This document shows, one piece after another, positions 55,595 through 63,824 of a DNA stretch of 64,000 nucleotides. Location of the stretch: positions 992,001-1,056,000 of the forward strand of contig CAWCVN010000001.1 in assembly GCA_963799045.1 (NCBI GenBank). The letters are read 5' to 3'. Every line of letters starts with the position of its first letter. The stretch's first letter is position 1. The notes beneath the pieces were generated by a model. That model was not told the DNA's origin and ran no database searches. It saw only the letters and a list, made by a program, of their open reading frames with translations. The position numbers and the translations under genes were made by a program. This DNA comes from DASRSS01 sp963799045. GTDB taxonomy: Bacteria; Actinomycetota; Actinomycetes; Mycobacteriales; Jatrophihabitantaceae.

Positions 55595-56556
55595 CAGAAC
55601 AGGGCCTGCGCCATTTGCCGTCGGGCCGGCGGGACGCGCGGATCGTCGGGGCCGAGCAGCTCGAAGTAGTCGACCAGCCGCAGGCGCACCTGGTCACGTT
55701 CGGCACCGCTGACCCGGGTCAGCACGTCGAGCAGCCGGCGCAGCGCCGCGTCGGCGTCGCCGGCGGCCATCTCCAGGTCCGCCGCGTTCAGCTGGCCGGG
55801 TACGTCGTCGGCCGCGACCGTCGCGGTGCTCGCCGGATCGAGGTCGGCCACGCGTGCCATCAGGCCGACCTGCCGCAGCGCCAGCGCCGCGTCGGCATTG
55901 CCCGGCTCGACGTCCAGGATCGCCTGAAAGCGCTGCGCGGCGAGTTCGTAGTTGCCGTCGGCCAACGCCTCCTCGGCCGCGTCGAAACGCGGGTCCTCGC
56001 GTACGGGCGGTGCCTCGGCTTCGGCTTCGCCGTCCTCGGCACCGGCCGGCGGGCCGCCCTGGAGCCCGGCCTGGCGCCCTGCGTCGAGCACCGCGTTGAC
56101 GAACTCGCGGATCTGGGCCTCGGGCAGGGCGCCCTGGAACCCGGGCACGAGCTGACCGCCGATGACGGCGTAGACGGTCGGGATGCTCTGCACCTGCAGC
56201 GCCTGGGAGATGCGGGGGTTCGCGTCGACGTCGATCTTGGCGAGGACCCACGCGCCGTTCGCCTCGGCCGCCAGGCGCTCGAGCACGGGCGAGAGCTGCT
56301 TGCACGGCTGGCACCACTCGGCCCACAGGTCGATGAGCACGGGTACCTGGAACGAGCGGTCGAGGACCTCGCTTTGGAAGCTCGCTTCGGTGACCTCCAC
56401 GACGTACTGCCCGGCCGCCGGCGGCGGTGCGTCGGCCGCGCGGGCGGCCGCCTCCGAGCGGGCCTTGACCGCAGCGAGATCCACCGCGCCCGCCATGGTT
56501 GCGGTGAGCTCCGGGCTGGGCTGTGCTACGGGACGTCGTTGCTGTGCAGGTGCCAT
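55594..56556 (-). CDS. Thioredoxin-domain and TPR protein (CnoX/YbbN-like)
   Basis: A chaperedoxin-type protein. The thioredoxin fold has LIDLWAEWCQPCKQLSPVLE, with the CxxC motif intact, followed by VDANPRISQALQVQSIPTVY. The C-terminal half (about 195-320) has the tetratricopeptide-like helices of YbbN. The ATG at 56556 with GGGAGAA upstream gives 320 residues. An earlier in-frame start (56592) is less likely. It is coupled to the DUF2156 gene and divergent from the crotonase. Confidence 0.92.
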   Translation of the reverse strand: MAPAQQRRPVAQPSPELTATMAGAVDLAAVKARSEAAARAADAPPPAAGQYVVEVTEASFQSEVLDRSFQVPVLIDLWAEWCQPCKQLSPVLERLAAEANGAWVLAKIDVDANPRISQALQVQSIPTVYAVIGGQLVPGFQGALPEAQIREFVNAVLDAGRQAGLQGGPPAGAEDGEAEAEAPPVREDPRFDAAEEALADGNYELAAQRFQAILDVEPGNADAALALRQVGLMARVADLDPASTATVAADDVPGQLNAADLEMAAGDADAALRRLLDVLTRVSGAERDQVRLRLVDYFELLGPDDPRVPPARRQMAQALF

Positions 56557-56614
56557 GACGCCATTCTCCCAGATCGCGACCACTGCGCCCACGCACCGGC
56601 CCTCCCCACGGCGG

Positions 56615-56620
56615 TACCGT
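56615..56620 (+). promoter_or_regulatory. -10 box of a leaderless promoter (crotonase gene)
   Basis: TACCGT lies 7 nt before the ATG at 56628, with no SD. It has the same layout as the other leaderless starts in this window. Confidence 0.5.
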
Positions 56621-56627
56621 GCCGGTC

Positions 56628-57395
56628 ATGACCGTACGAGTCGAGCGGGCCGGACCGGTCACCACCGTGGTGCTGGACCGGCCGGCGGTGCGCAATGCGG
56701 TGGACGGCCCGACCGCCACCGCGCTGGCCGGGGCGTTCGCGGAGTTCGACGCCGACGGCTCGGCCTCGGTCGCGGTGCTGTGGGGCGCCGGCGGCACGTT
56801 CTGCGCCGGCGCGGACCTGCAGACGATGTCCAACCCGCTGCACGCCGAGGTCAGCGAGATCGCACCGATGGGGCCGAGCCGGCTGGCCCTGTCCAAGCCG
56901 GTGATCGCGGCGGTGAGCGGGCACGCCGTCGCCGGTGGCCTGGAGCTGGCGTTGTGGTGCGACCTGCGCGTCGTCGAGTCCGACGCGGTGCTCGGCGTCT
57001 TCTGCCGCCGCTGGGGCGTGCCGTTGATCGACGGGGGCACGGTGCGCCTGCCCCGCATCGTGGGGCTGGGCCGCGCACTGGACCTCATCCTCACCGGCCG
57101 CGAGGTCGGCGCGGAGGAGGCGCTGGCGATCGGGCTGGCCAACCGCGTCGTCGCGCCGGGCACCGCCCGCGCCGAGGCCGAGGCGCTGGCGCACCAACTC
57201 GCGGCCCTCCCCCAGGCCTGCCTGCGCTCGGACCGGCGCTCGGCCTACGACGCGCTCGGGCTCGACGAACGGGCCGCGCTGGCACAGGAGTTCGAGCACG
57301 GGCAGTCGGTGCTCACCGAGGCTCTGCGGGGTGCCGCCCGCTTCGCGGCCGGCGCGGGCAGGCACGGCGCGCCCGCGCCCGAGTCGGCGAATTGA
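56628..57395 (+). CDS. Enoyl-CoA hydratase/isomerase (crotonase) family protein
   Basis: A crotonase-fold acyl-CoA enzyme. The oxyanion-hole regions GTFCAGADLQTM and GHAVAGGLELALWCDLRV are intact, including the first catalytic Glu. In the position of the second Glu of classical hydratases (the QPE motif) this protein has a Cys within VFCRRWGVPLIDGGTVRLPR. It may therefore be an isomerase or another crotonase activity, not a standard hydratase. It is 255 residues from ATG 56628. The substrate is unknown. Confidence 0.9.
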   Translation: MTVRVERAGPVTTVVLDRPAVRNAVDGPTATALAGAFAEFDADGSASVAVLWGAGGTFCAGADLQTMSNPLHAEVSEIAPMGPSRLALSKPVIAAVSGHAVAGGLELALWCDLRVVESDAVLGVFCRRWGVPLIDGGTVRLPRIVGLGRALDLILTGREVGAEEALAIGLANRVVAPGTARAEAEALAHQLAALPQACLRSDRRSAYDALGLDERAALAQEFEHGQSVLTEALRGAARFAAGAGRHGAPAPESAN

Positions 57396-57411
57396 GCTCG
57401 CCGCCGCAGAA

Positions 57412-57417
57412 TATCCT
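57412..57417 (+). promoter_or_regulatory. -10 box of a leaderless promoter (hrpA)
   Basis: TATCCT lies 7 nt before the GTG start at 57425, again without an SD. Confidence 0.5.
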
Positions 57418-57424
57418 GGGCACG

Positions 57425-60400
57425 GTGTCCCGCCCGACGATCACCTACCCCGACCTGCCGGTCAGCGCGCGGCGCGCGGAGCTTGCCGCCGCGATCGGCG
57501 ATCACCAGGTCGTCGTGGTGGCCGGCGAGACCGGTTCGGGCAAGACCACCCAGCTGCCCAAGATCTGCCTGGACATCGGCCGGGGAACCAACGGGCTGAT
57601 CGGCCACACTCAGCCGCGCCGGCTCGCCGCCCGCACCGTGGCCCAACGCATCGCCGACGAGTTGACCACCCCGCTCGGGGAGCTCGTGGGCTACTCGGTG
57701 CGCTTCACCGACCAGGTCAGCGACCGAACCAGCATCCGCCTGATGACCGACGGCATCCTGCTCGCCGAGATCGGCCGCGACCGCCTGCTGCGCCGGTACG
57801 ACACGCTGATCATCGACGAGGCGCACGAGCGCAGCCTGAATGTCGACTTCCTGCTGGGCTATCTGCACGACCTGCTGCCCAGGCGTCCGGACCTCAAGCT
57901 GATCATCACCTCCGCGACGATCGATCCACAGCGCTTCGCCGACCACTTCGCCGCGCCGGGCCGGCCCGTGCCGGTCGTCGAGGTGTCCGGCCGCACCTTC
58001 CCCGTCGAGATCCGCTACCGCCCGCTCGAGCCGGACGCACCACCGAAGCAGACCGACGACGACGACGCCGACGACCCCGACCACGAGATCGTCCACCGCG
58101 CGCAACCACGCGATCAGACCGAGGCGATCGCCGACGCCGTGCGGGAACTGGACGCCGCGGGCCGCGGGGACATCCTGGTGTTTCTCTCCGGCGAGCGCGA
58201 GATCCGCGACACCGCGAACGCGTTGCGCGCGCTGAATCTCTACGACACCGAGGTGCTTCCCCTCTACGCGCGGCTGTCCACCGCCGATCAGCAGAAGGTG
58301 TGGACCAGCCACACCCAGCGCCGGATCGTGCTTGCCACCAACGTCGCCGAGACTTCACTGACCGTTCCGGGCATCCGCTACGTGATCGACCCGGGCACCG
58401 CCCGCATCTCTCGGTACAGCCGGCGCACCAAGGTGCAGCGCCTGCCGATCGAGCCGATCTCGCAGGCCTCGGCGGATCAGCGTGCCGGCCGGTGTGGCCG
58501 CACTGCCGACGGCATCTGCATCCGGCTGTACTCCGAACGGGACTACCAGGCGCGACCGCGGTTCACCGACCCGGAGATCCTGCGCACCAACCTGGCCGCG
58601 GTGCTGTTGCAGATGGCCGCGCTGCGGCTCGGCGACGTCGACGAGTTCGGCTTCCTGGACCCGCCCGACCGGCGCAGCGTCCGCGACGGCATCGCCCTGC
58701 TGCAGGAGCTCGGCGCCTTCGACCGCGACGCCCGCGTCACCGAGCTCGGCCGGCGGCTCGCGCGGCTGCCCGTCGACCCGCGAATCGGGCGGATGATCCT
58801 GCAGGCTCAGCAGGAAGGCTGCGTGCGCGAGGTGCTGGTCATCGCGGCCGCCCTGTCGATCCCCGATCCCCGGGAGCGACCCACCGAACACGAGGACGCG
58901 GCGAAGCAGAAGCATGCGCGCTTCAACGACGAGCACTCCGACTTCGTCGCCTACCTCAAACTCTGGGACTACCTGCGCGGGCGACGGCACGAGCTGTCGG
59001 GCAACCAGTTCCGCAGGCTGTGCCGCGACGAGTTCCTGCACTACCTGCGCATCCGCGAGTGGCAGGACCTCGTCGGGCAACTGCGCACGATCGCCCGCAG
59101 TATCGGTGTCGTGGAAAACGACGAGCCCGCCGAGGCGGGCCGCGTGCACGCCGCGCTGCTGGCCGGGTTGCTCAGCCACGTCGGGCTGCGGGAGGCCGAG
59201 ACCCGTACCTACCTCGGTGCCCGCAACTCCCGCTTCGCGCTCACGCCCGGCTCGGCGCTGAGCGCACGCCCCCCGCGTTGGGTGTTCGTGGCCGAGCTGG
59301 TCGAGACCAGCCGGCTGTTCGGGCGGATCGCAGCGCGGGTCGATCCCGTTGACGTCGAGCGGCTGGCCGGTGACCTGGTGGCGCGCACGTACAGCGAGCC
59401 GCACTGGGACCCCCGGCGCGGGGCGGCGATGGCCTACGAGCGGGTGACCCTGTTCGGCCTGCCGCTGGTGCCGCGCCGCCGGGTCGGCTACGCGCAGGTC
59501 GACCCGCGGCAGGCGCGGGAGCTGTTCATCCAGCACGCCCTGGTCGAAGGCGACTGGCAGACGCGGCACCACTTCTTCCGCGACAACCAAGCGCTGCGCG
59601 CGGAGCTGGAGACGCTCGAGGAACGCAGCCGGCGCCGCGACCTGCTCGTCGACGACGAGACGATCTTCGCCTTCTACGACGAGCGCATCCCGGCCAAGGT
59701 GGTCTCGGCGCGGCACTTCGACGCGTGGTGGAAGAAGGCACGGCACAACACGGCCGAACTGCTGATGCTCACGCGCGAGCTGCTGCTTCGGCGCGAGAGC
59801 GAGCCAGAGACGCAGGACAGCTGGCAGGCCGGTGACCTGACCCTGCCGGTGAGCTACCGCTTCGAACCGGGCACCGAGGACGACGGCGTCACCGTGCACG
59901 TCCCGCTCGACGTTCTCGCCCGCCTCGGCGGCGAGCAGTTCAGCTGGCAAGTTCCCGCGCTGCGCGAGGAGCTGGTGATCGCCCTGCTGCGCTCGCTGCC
60001 GAAGGAGCTGCGTCGCAGCTTCGTTCCGGTCCCGGACACCGCGCGAGCGGTGCTCGCAACGCTGACGCCCGGCCAGGAACGGCTGCTGGACGGCATTCAG
60101 CGCGAGCTGCACCGCCGCACGGGTGTGCTCGTTCCACTGGACGCCTTCGACCTCGACCGGCTCCCCGGCCACCTGCGGATGACATTCGCCGTCGAGGACG
60201 GGTCCGGCGAGGTGATCGCCCGGGGTAAGGACCTCGCGGCGCTGCGCGAGCAGCTGGCCGCCCCGGTCCGCGAGGCGGTCGCCGCCGCCGTCGCCGGCGA
60301 GCTGGAACGCACCGGGCTACGCGACTGGCCCGACGATCTCGACACCCTTCCGCGGGAGGTCGAGCGCACCCGTGGCGAGCACTCCGTGCGCGGCTACCCG

Positions 60401-61171
60401 GCCCTGGTGGACGAGGGCGGGACGACGGTCGGGGTGCGGGTCTTCGCGACCGGGGCCGAGCAGGCATCGGCCGCACCGGTGGCCGTGCGCCGGCTGCTGC
60501 GGCTGGTCAGCCCGTCGCCGGTGAAGGCCGCGGAGCGTGCACTGTCGGCGCGGTCGCGGCTGATCCTCGGCACCAACCCCGACGGCTCGCTCGCTGCCCT
60601 GCTCGACGACTGCGCCGACGCCGCCGTCGACGCCCTGGTGCCCACGCTGCCGTGGACGAGAGGCGAGTTCGCCGAACTCCGGGCGAAGGTGGCCGGCGAT
60701 CTGCCCGCGCGCACTATCGAGGTGGCCGGGCTGGCCGAGCAGGTGCTCGCGGCGGCACATGACGTGCGGCGCGCGCTGCCCGCGCGGCCCGGCGCGGCCC
60801 AGGCGGGCGCGGTCGAGGACATCCGCGACCAGTTCCGCCGCCTGCTCCCCCCTGGGTTCGTGACCCTGACCGGTCAGGAGCGGATGCGCGACCTGGCCCG
60901 TTACGTCGCTGCTATCGGCCGCCGCCTCGAGCTGCTGCCCCGCTCGGTCGAGGTCGATCAGGCGCGCATGCAGCGCATCCGCCTCGTCCAGCAGGCCTAC
61001 GACGAGCTGCGCTCCGCGCTGCCCGCGGCGCGAGTCGCGGCGCCGGACGTCGCCGACATCGGCTGGCTGATCGAGGAGCTGCGCGTCAGCCTGTGGGCGC
61101 AGCAGCTGGGCACCGCACGGCGGGTGAGTGAGCAGCGCATCTACCGCGCGATCGACGCGATCGCGCCCTGA
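57425..61171 (+). CDS. hrpA: ATP-dependent RNA helicase HrpA
   Basis: A DEAH-box helicase; in E. coli HrpA acts in mRNA metabolism and stalled-ribosome rescue. Motif I is VVAGETGSGKTTQLPKI, II is IIDEAHERSLN (DEAH), III is ITSATID, and VI is QRAGRCGR. The winged-helix and OB-fold region follow, and the long DUF3418 C-terminus covers about 660-1248. The frame is open far upstream, but the start at GTG 57425 (VSRPTITYPDLPVS) follows the crotonase stop and has a suitable -10 box. It is 1,248 residues, typical of HrpA. Confidence 0.95.
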   Translation: MSRPTITYPDLPVSARRAELAAAIGDHQVVVVAGETGSGKTTQLPKICLDIGRGTNGLIGHTQPRRLAARTVAQRIADELTTPLGELVGYSVRFTDQVSDRTSIRLMTDGILLAEIGRDRLLRRYDTLIIDEAHERSLNVDFLLGYLHDLLPRRPDLKLIITSATIDPQRFADHFAAPGRPVPVVEVSGRTFPVEIRYRPLEPDAPPKQTDDDDADDPDHEIVHRAQPRDQTEAIADAVRELDAAGRGDILVFLSGEREIRDTANALRALNLYDTEVLPLYARLSTADQQKVWTSHTQRRIVLATNVAETSLTVPGIRYVIDPGTARISRYSRRTKVQRLPIEPISQASADQRAGRCGRTADGICIRLYSERDYQARPRFTDPEILRTNLAAVLLQMAALRLGDVDEFGFLDPPDRRSVRDGIALLQELGAFDRDARVTELGRRLARLPVDPRIGRMILQAQQEGCVREVLVIAAALSIPDPRERPTEHEDAAKQKHARFNDEHSDFVAYLKLWDYLRGRRHELSGNQFRRLCRDEFLHYLRIREWQDLVGQLRTIARSIGVVENDEPAEAGRVHAALLAGLLSHVGLREAETRTYLGARNSRFALTPGSALSARPPRWVFVAELVETSRLFGRIAARVDPVDVERLAGDLVARTYSEPHWDPRRGAAMAYERVTLFGLPLVPRRRVGYAQVDPRQARELFIQHALVEGDWQTRHHFFRDNQALRAELETLEERSRRRDLLVDDETIFAFYDERIPAKVVSARHFDAWWKKARHNTAELLMLTRELLLRRESEPETQDSWQAGDLTLPVSYRFEPGTEDDGVTVHVPLDVLARLGGEQFSWQVPALREELVIALLRSLPKELRRSFVPVPDTARAVLATLTPGQERLLDGIQRELHRRTGVLVPLDAFDLDRLPGHLRMTFAVEDGSGEVIARGKDLAALREQLAAPVREAVAAAVAGELERTGLRDWPDDLDTLPREVERTRGEHSVRGYPALVDEGGTTVGVRVFATGAEQASAAPVAVRRLLRLVSPSPVKAAERALSARSRLILGTNPDGSLAALLDDCADAAVDALVPTLPWTRGEFAELRAKVAGDLPARTIEVAGLAEQVLAAAHDVRRALPARPGAAQAGAVEDIRDQFRRLLPPGFVTLTGQERMRDLARYVAAIGRRLELLPRSVEVDQARMQRIRLVQQAYDELRSALPAARVAAPDVADIGWLIEELRVSLWAQQLGTARRVSEQRIYRAIDAIAP

Positions 61172-61296
61172 TCGGGCAACCTTCTGCGCTGGCCAGGGCC
61201 GGCCAGGTCCCCGCTGCGCTGGCGGCCGGCGCCGCCGCCACATCCGCGCTGCCCGTAGGGTGATGCCAGGTCGTCGCTAACTCGGGAAGGTGCGCG

Positions 61297-62019
61297 GTGC
61301 AGGTCGATCCGAAGCAGCCGTTCGGCATGGACGTCGAGGTAGTCACCTTCGACGGCGCGACATACTTCATCCCCCGCTATGCGGCAGATCGACCGGTCTG
61401 CGCGAGGCTGCGCAGCCACAAGTACGCCGAGCCGCCCCTGCATGCTCTGGTCGAGCGTGTCCTGCAGCGCTACCCCGGCAGCATGATCCATGCGGGGACG
61501 TTCATCGGCGACATGCTGCCCTCGTTCTCCCGCAAGGTGAGCGGAACCGTCTACGCGTTCGAGCCCGTGCTGGAGAACTACCTGATGGCGCGGTGCGTGC
61601 TCGAGGTCAACGGCCTGGACAACGTCGTCCTGTTCCATGCCGGCCTGGGCCTGTCGCTGGGCGGCGCCATGATCCAGACCACCTTCGCCGACGGCCGGCA
61701 CCGCGGCGGGGCATCCCGGATGCTGCAGAAGGACTCCCCGGCCGAGGTGGAACGCCAGCGGATCAGCACGCTCGCGCTCGACGACCTGCCCATCGATGAC
61801 CTCGTGATGATCCAGCTCGACGTCGAGGGGTTCGAGCTGCCCGTGCTGCAGGGAGCGGTCAAGGTGATCCGCAGCCACCGACCGGTGATCGTCGTGGAGG
61901 ATCTGTGGCAGACCTGCGGCGAGCTGCTCGACGAACTGGGTTACCGCCCGTACGGCAAGGTGGCGAACAACCACCTGTACCTCACCGACGAGCGCGCCGC
62001 CGACCTCGGCTACAGCTGA
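61297..62019 (+). CDS. FkbM family methyltransferase
   Basis: A SAM-dependent methyltransferase of the FkbM family. MIHAGTFIGDMLPSF (motif I), VYAFEPVLENYLMARCVLEV (motif II) and the family region MIQLDVEGFELPVLQGA are all present. GGGAAGG precedes the GTG start at 61297. It is 240 residues. FkbM enzymes O-methylate sugars, polyketides or lipids; nothing nearby tells the substrate. It is followed by the 38-bp palindrome. Confidence 0.9.
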   Translation: MQVDPKQPFGMDVEVVTFDGATYFIPRYAADRPVCARLRSHKYAEPPLHALVERVLQRYPGSMIHAGTFIGDMLPSFSRKVSGTVYAFEPVLENYLMARCVLEVNGLDNVVLFHAGLGLSLGGAMIQTTFADGRHRGGASRMLQKDSPAEVERQRISTLALDDLPIDDLVMIQLDVEGFELPVLQGAVKVIRSHRPVIVVEDLWQTCGELLDELGYRPYGKVANNHLYLTDERAADLGYS

Positions 62020-62043
62020 ACCCCTCGTCCCCCGACGAACCGC

Positions 62044-62096
62044 CGAGTGGCGCGATACGACCGCGAGTGGCGCGATATATCGCGCCACTCGCGGTC
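62044..62096. repeat. 38-bp perfect palindrome with an extra direct half-copy
   Basis: 62059-62096 is a perfect palindrome; its half is GACCGCGAGTGGCGCGATA. A 14-bp direct copy of part of the half-site, CGAGTGGCGCGATA, lies 20 bp upstream at 62044-62057. It stands between the convergent fkbM and acyl-CoA mutase genes, so the RNA hairpin (19-bp stem) could terminate transcription both ways. The extra copy also suggests a REP-like repeat. Confidence 0.75.
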
Positions 62097-62121
62097 AGAA
62101 GTCACCACTCGCGTGGGGAGT

Positions 62122-63789
62122 TCAGAACTTGACCGGCTCCCGGTACTCGCCCCACAGCGGTTTGAAGGCGTTGCAGATCTCGCCCAGCGTCGCCTCGGCA
62201 CGCGCCGCGTCGAGCATGTGCGGCACGGTGTTCTCGCCCGCTTCGGCGGCGGCGACCATTCGCGCCAGCGCGTCGTCGACGGCCGCCTGGTCGCGAGCGG
62301 TGCGACGCCCGGCCACCAGTTCGCGCTGCGCGAGTTCCACCTCGTGGGACACGCGCAGGATCTCCAGCGGTTCCCCGACATCGCCGGTCAGGGTGTTGAC
62401 GCCGACCACCTTCTTCTCGCCCTTCTCCAGCGCGACCTGGTAGGCGAAGGCGGAATCTGCGATCTCACCGATGAACCACCCGTCCTCGATCCCGCGCAGT
62501 AGCCCGGCGGTCATCGTCCCGTCGCCGCCCAGCTCCCTGATGCGGGCGAAGATCTTCTCGGCCTCCGCCTCCATCTTGTCGGTCAGCGCCTCGACGTACC
62601 ACGAACCGCCGAGCGGGTCGGCGACGTTGATCACGCCGGTCTCGTCGGCGATCACCTGCTGCGTGCGCAGCGCGATCTGCGCCGCCTTCTCCGACGGCAG
62701 CGCGAGGACCTCGTCCAGCGCGTTGGTGTGCAGCGAGTTGGTGCCGCCCATCACCGCGGCAAGCGCCTCGATCGCCGTGCGCACGATGTTGTTGTCCGGC
62801 TGCTGGGCCGTCAGCGAGACGCCCGCCGTCTGCGTGTGGAAGCGCAGCCACTGCGCGCGGTCGGTCTTCGCCCCGTACACCTCACGCATCCACCGCGCCC
62901 AGATCCGCCGTGCCGCCCGCAGCTTCGCGATCTCCTCGAAGAAATCGATGTGCGCGTCGAAGAAGAACGACAGCCCCGGGGCGAACCGGTCGATGTCCAG
63001 CCCGCGCGACAGGCCCAGCTCCACGTAGCCGAAGCCGTCGGCAAGCGTGAACGCGAGCTCCTGCGCGGCCGTCGCGCCCGCCTCGCGGATGTGGTAGCCG
63101 GACACCGACAGCGGCTTGTACGCCGGAATGTTCGCGTCGACGTACTCCATGAGGTCGCCGATCAGCTTCAGGTGCCCCTCGGGTGGGTAGACCCACTCCT
63201 TCTGCGCGATGTACTCCTTGAAGATGTCGGTCTGCAGCGTGCCGTTCAGCCGGCTGACGTCGGCGCCCTGCCGCTCGGCCGCGACCACGTACATGCAGAA
63301 CACGGGCACGGCCGGACCGCTGATCGTCATCGACGTCGTGGTGGCGGCGAGGTCGATGCCGTCGAAGAGCACATCCATGTCGGCTGCGGAGTCGATCGCG
63401 ACGCCGCAGTGACCCACCTCGCCGAGCGAGCGCGGGTCGTCGGAGTCGCGCCCCATCAGCGTCGGCATGTCGAAGGCGACGGACAGCCCGCCGCCGCCCT
63501 CGGCCAGGATCATCTTGTAGCGCTCGTTGGTCTGCCGGGCGTTGCCGAAGCCGGCGAACTGGCGGATCGTCCAGGTCTTGCCGCGGTAGCCGGTCGGGTG
63601 GATGCCTCGGGTGAACGGGAACTCGCCGGGCCAGCCGATCCGGTCGAAACGCTCGTCGGCGCCGGACGGGCCGTACAGCGGCTCGACCGGAACGCCCGAC
63701 AGCGTCGTGAAGTCGCGATCGGCCTTGCGCGCCTGGTCGTAGCGCTGCTGCCAGCGTCGGCGCCCTTCGTCGATCTGCTCTGCGTCCAT
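62122..63789 (-). CDS. icmA: Acyl-CoA mutase large subunit, isobutyryl-CoA mutase type
   Basis: A B12-dependent carbon-skeleton mutase, barrel subunit only (555 residues); the cobalamin-binding subunit would be a separate gene, not seen here. TWTIRQFAGFGNARQTNERY and GGGGLSVAFDMPTLMGRDSD are the family core. At the two specificity positions it has F78 (in RQFAGF) and Q196 (in EYIAQKEW). Methylmalonyl-CoA mutase has Tyr and Arg there; isobutyryl-CoA mutase has Phe and Gln (F80/Q198 in Streptomyces IcmA). Isobutyryl/butyryl-CoA interconversion is thus the best guess. The start ATG 63789 appears leaderless. Confidence 0.9.
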   Translation of the reverse strand: MDAEQIDEGRRRWQQRYDQARKADRDFTTLSGVPVEPLYGPSGADERFDRIGWPGEFPFTRGIHPTGYRGKTWTIRQFAGFGNARQTNERYKMILAEGGGGLSVAFDMPTLMGRDSDDPRSLGEVGHCGVAIDSAADMDVLFDGIDLAATTTSMTISGPAVPVFCMYVVAAERQGADVSRLNGTLQTDIFKEYIAQKEWVYPPEGHLKLIGDLMEYVDANIPAYKPLSVSGYHIREAGATAAQELAFTLADGFGYVELGLSRGLDIDRFAPGLSFFFDAHIDFFEEIAKLRAARRIWARWMREVYGAKTDRAQWLRFHTQTAGVSLTAQQPDNNIVRTAIEALAAVMGGTNSLHTNALDEVLALPSEKAAQIALRTQQVIADETGVINVADPLGGSWYVEALTDKMEAEAEKIFARIRELGGDGTMTAGLLRGIEDGWFIGEIADSAFAYQVALEKGEKKVVGVNTLTGDVGEPLEILRVSHEVELAQRELVAGRRTARDQAAVDDALARMVAAAEAGENTVPHMLDAARAEATLGEICNAFKPLWGEYREPVKF

Positions 63790-63795
63790 GACCCC

Positions 63796-63824
63796 AGTCT
63801 ACCAGTTACTAGGACGTCCTAGTA
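63796..63824 (-). promoter_or_regulatory. Promoter of the acyl-CoA mutase gene with an 18-bp palindromic operator
   Basis: -10 TAGACT (63801-63796) is 6 nt before the ATG. A perfect 18-bp palindrome, TACTAGGACGTCCTAGTA (63807-63824), lies 5 bp upstream of the -10, over the spacer and -35. It also contains the stop codon of the upstream gene. The size and place suit a TetR-type operator; the regulator is not in the window. Confidence 0.7.

Noticed and set aside
56183..57424. Fusion of the hrpA frame with upstream sequence (1,662 residues)
   Set aside because: The upstream part overlaps the crotonase and thioredoxin genes in other frames and has no domain; hrpA starts at 57425.
62047..62502. 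151-codon plus-strand frame starting in the palindrome
   Set aside because: It is antisense to the end of the acyl-CoA mutase gene and begins in the repeat itself.
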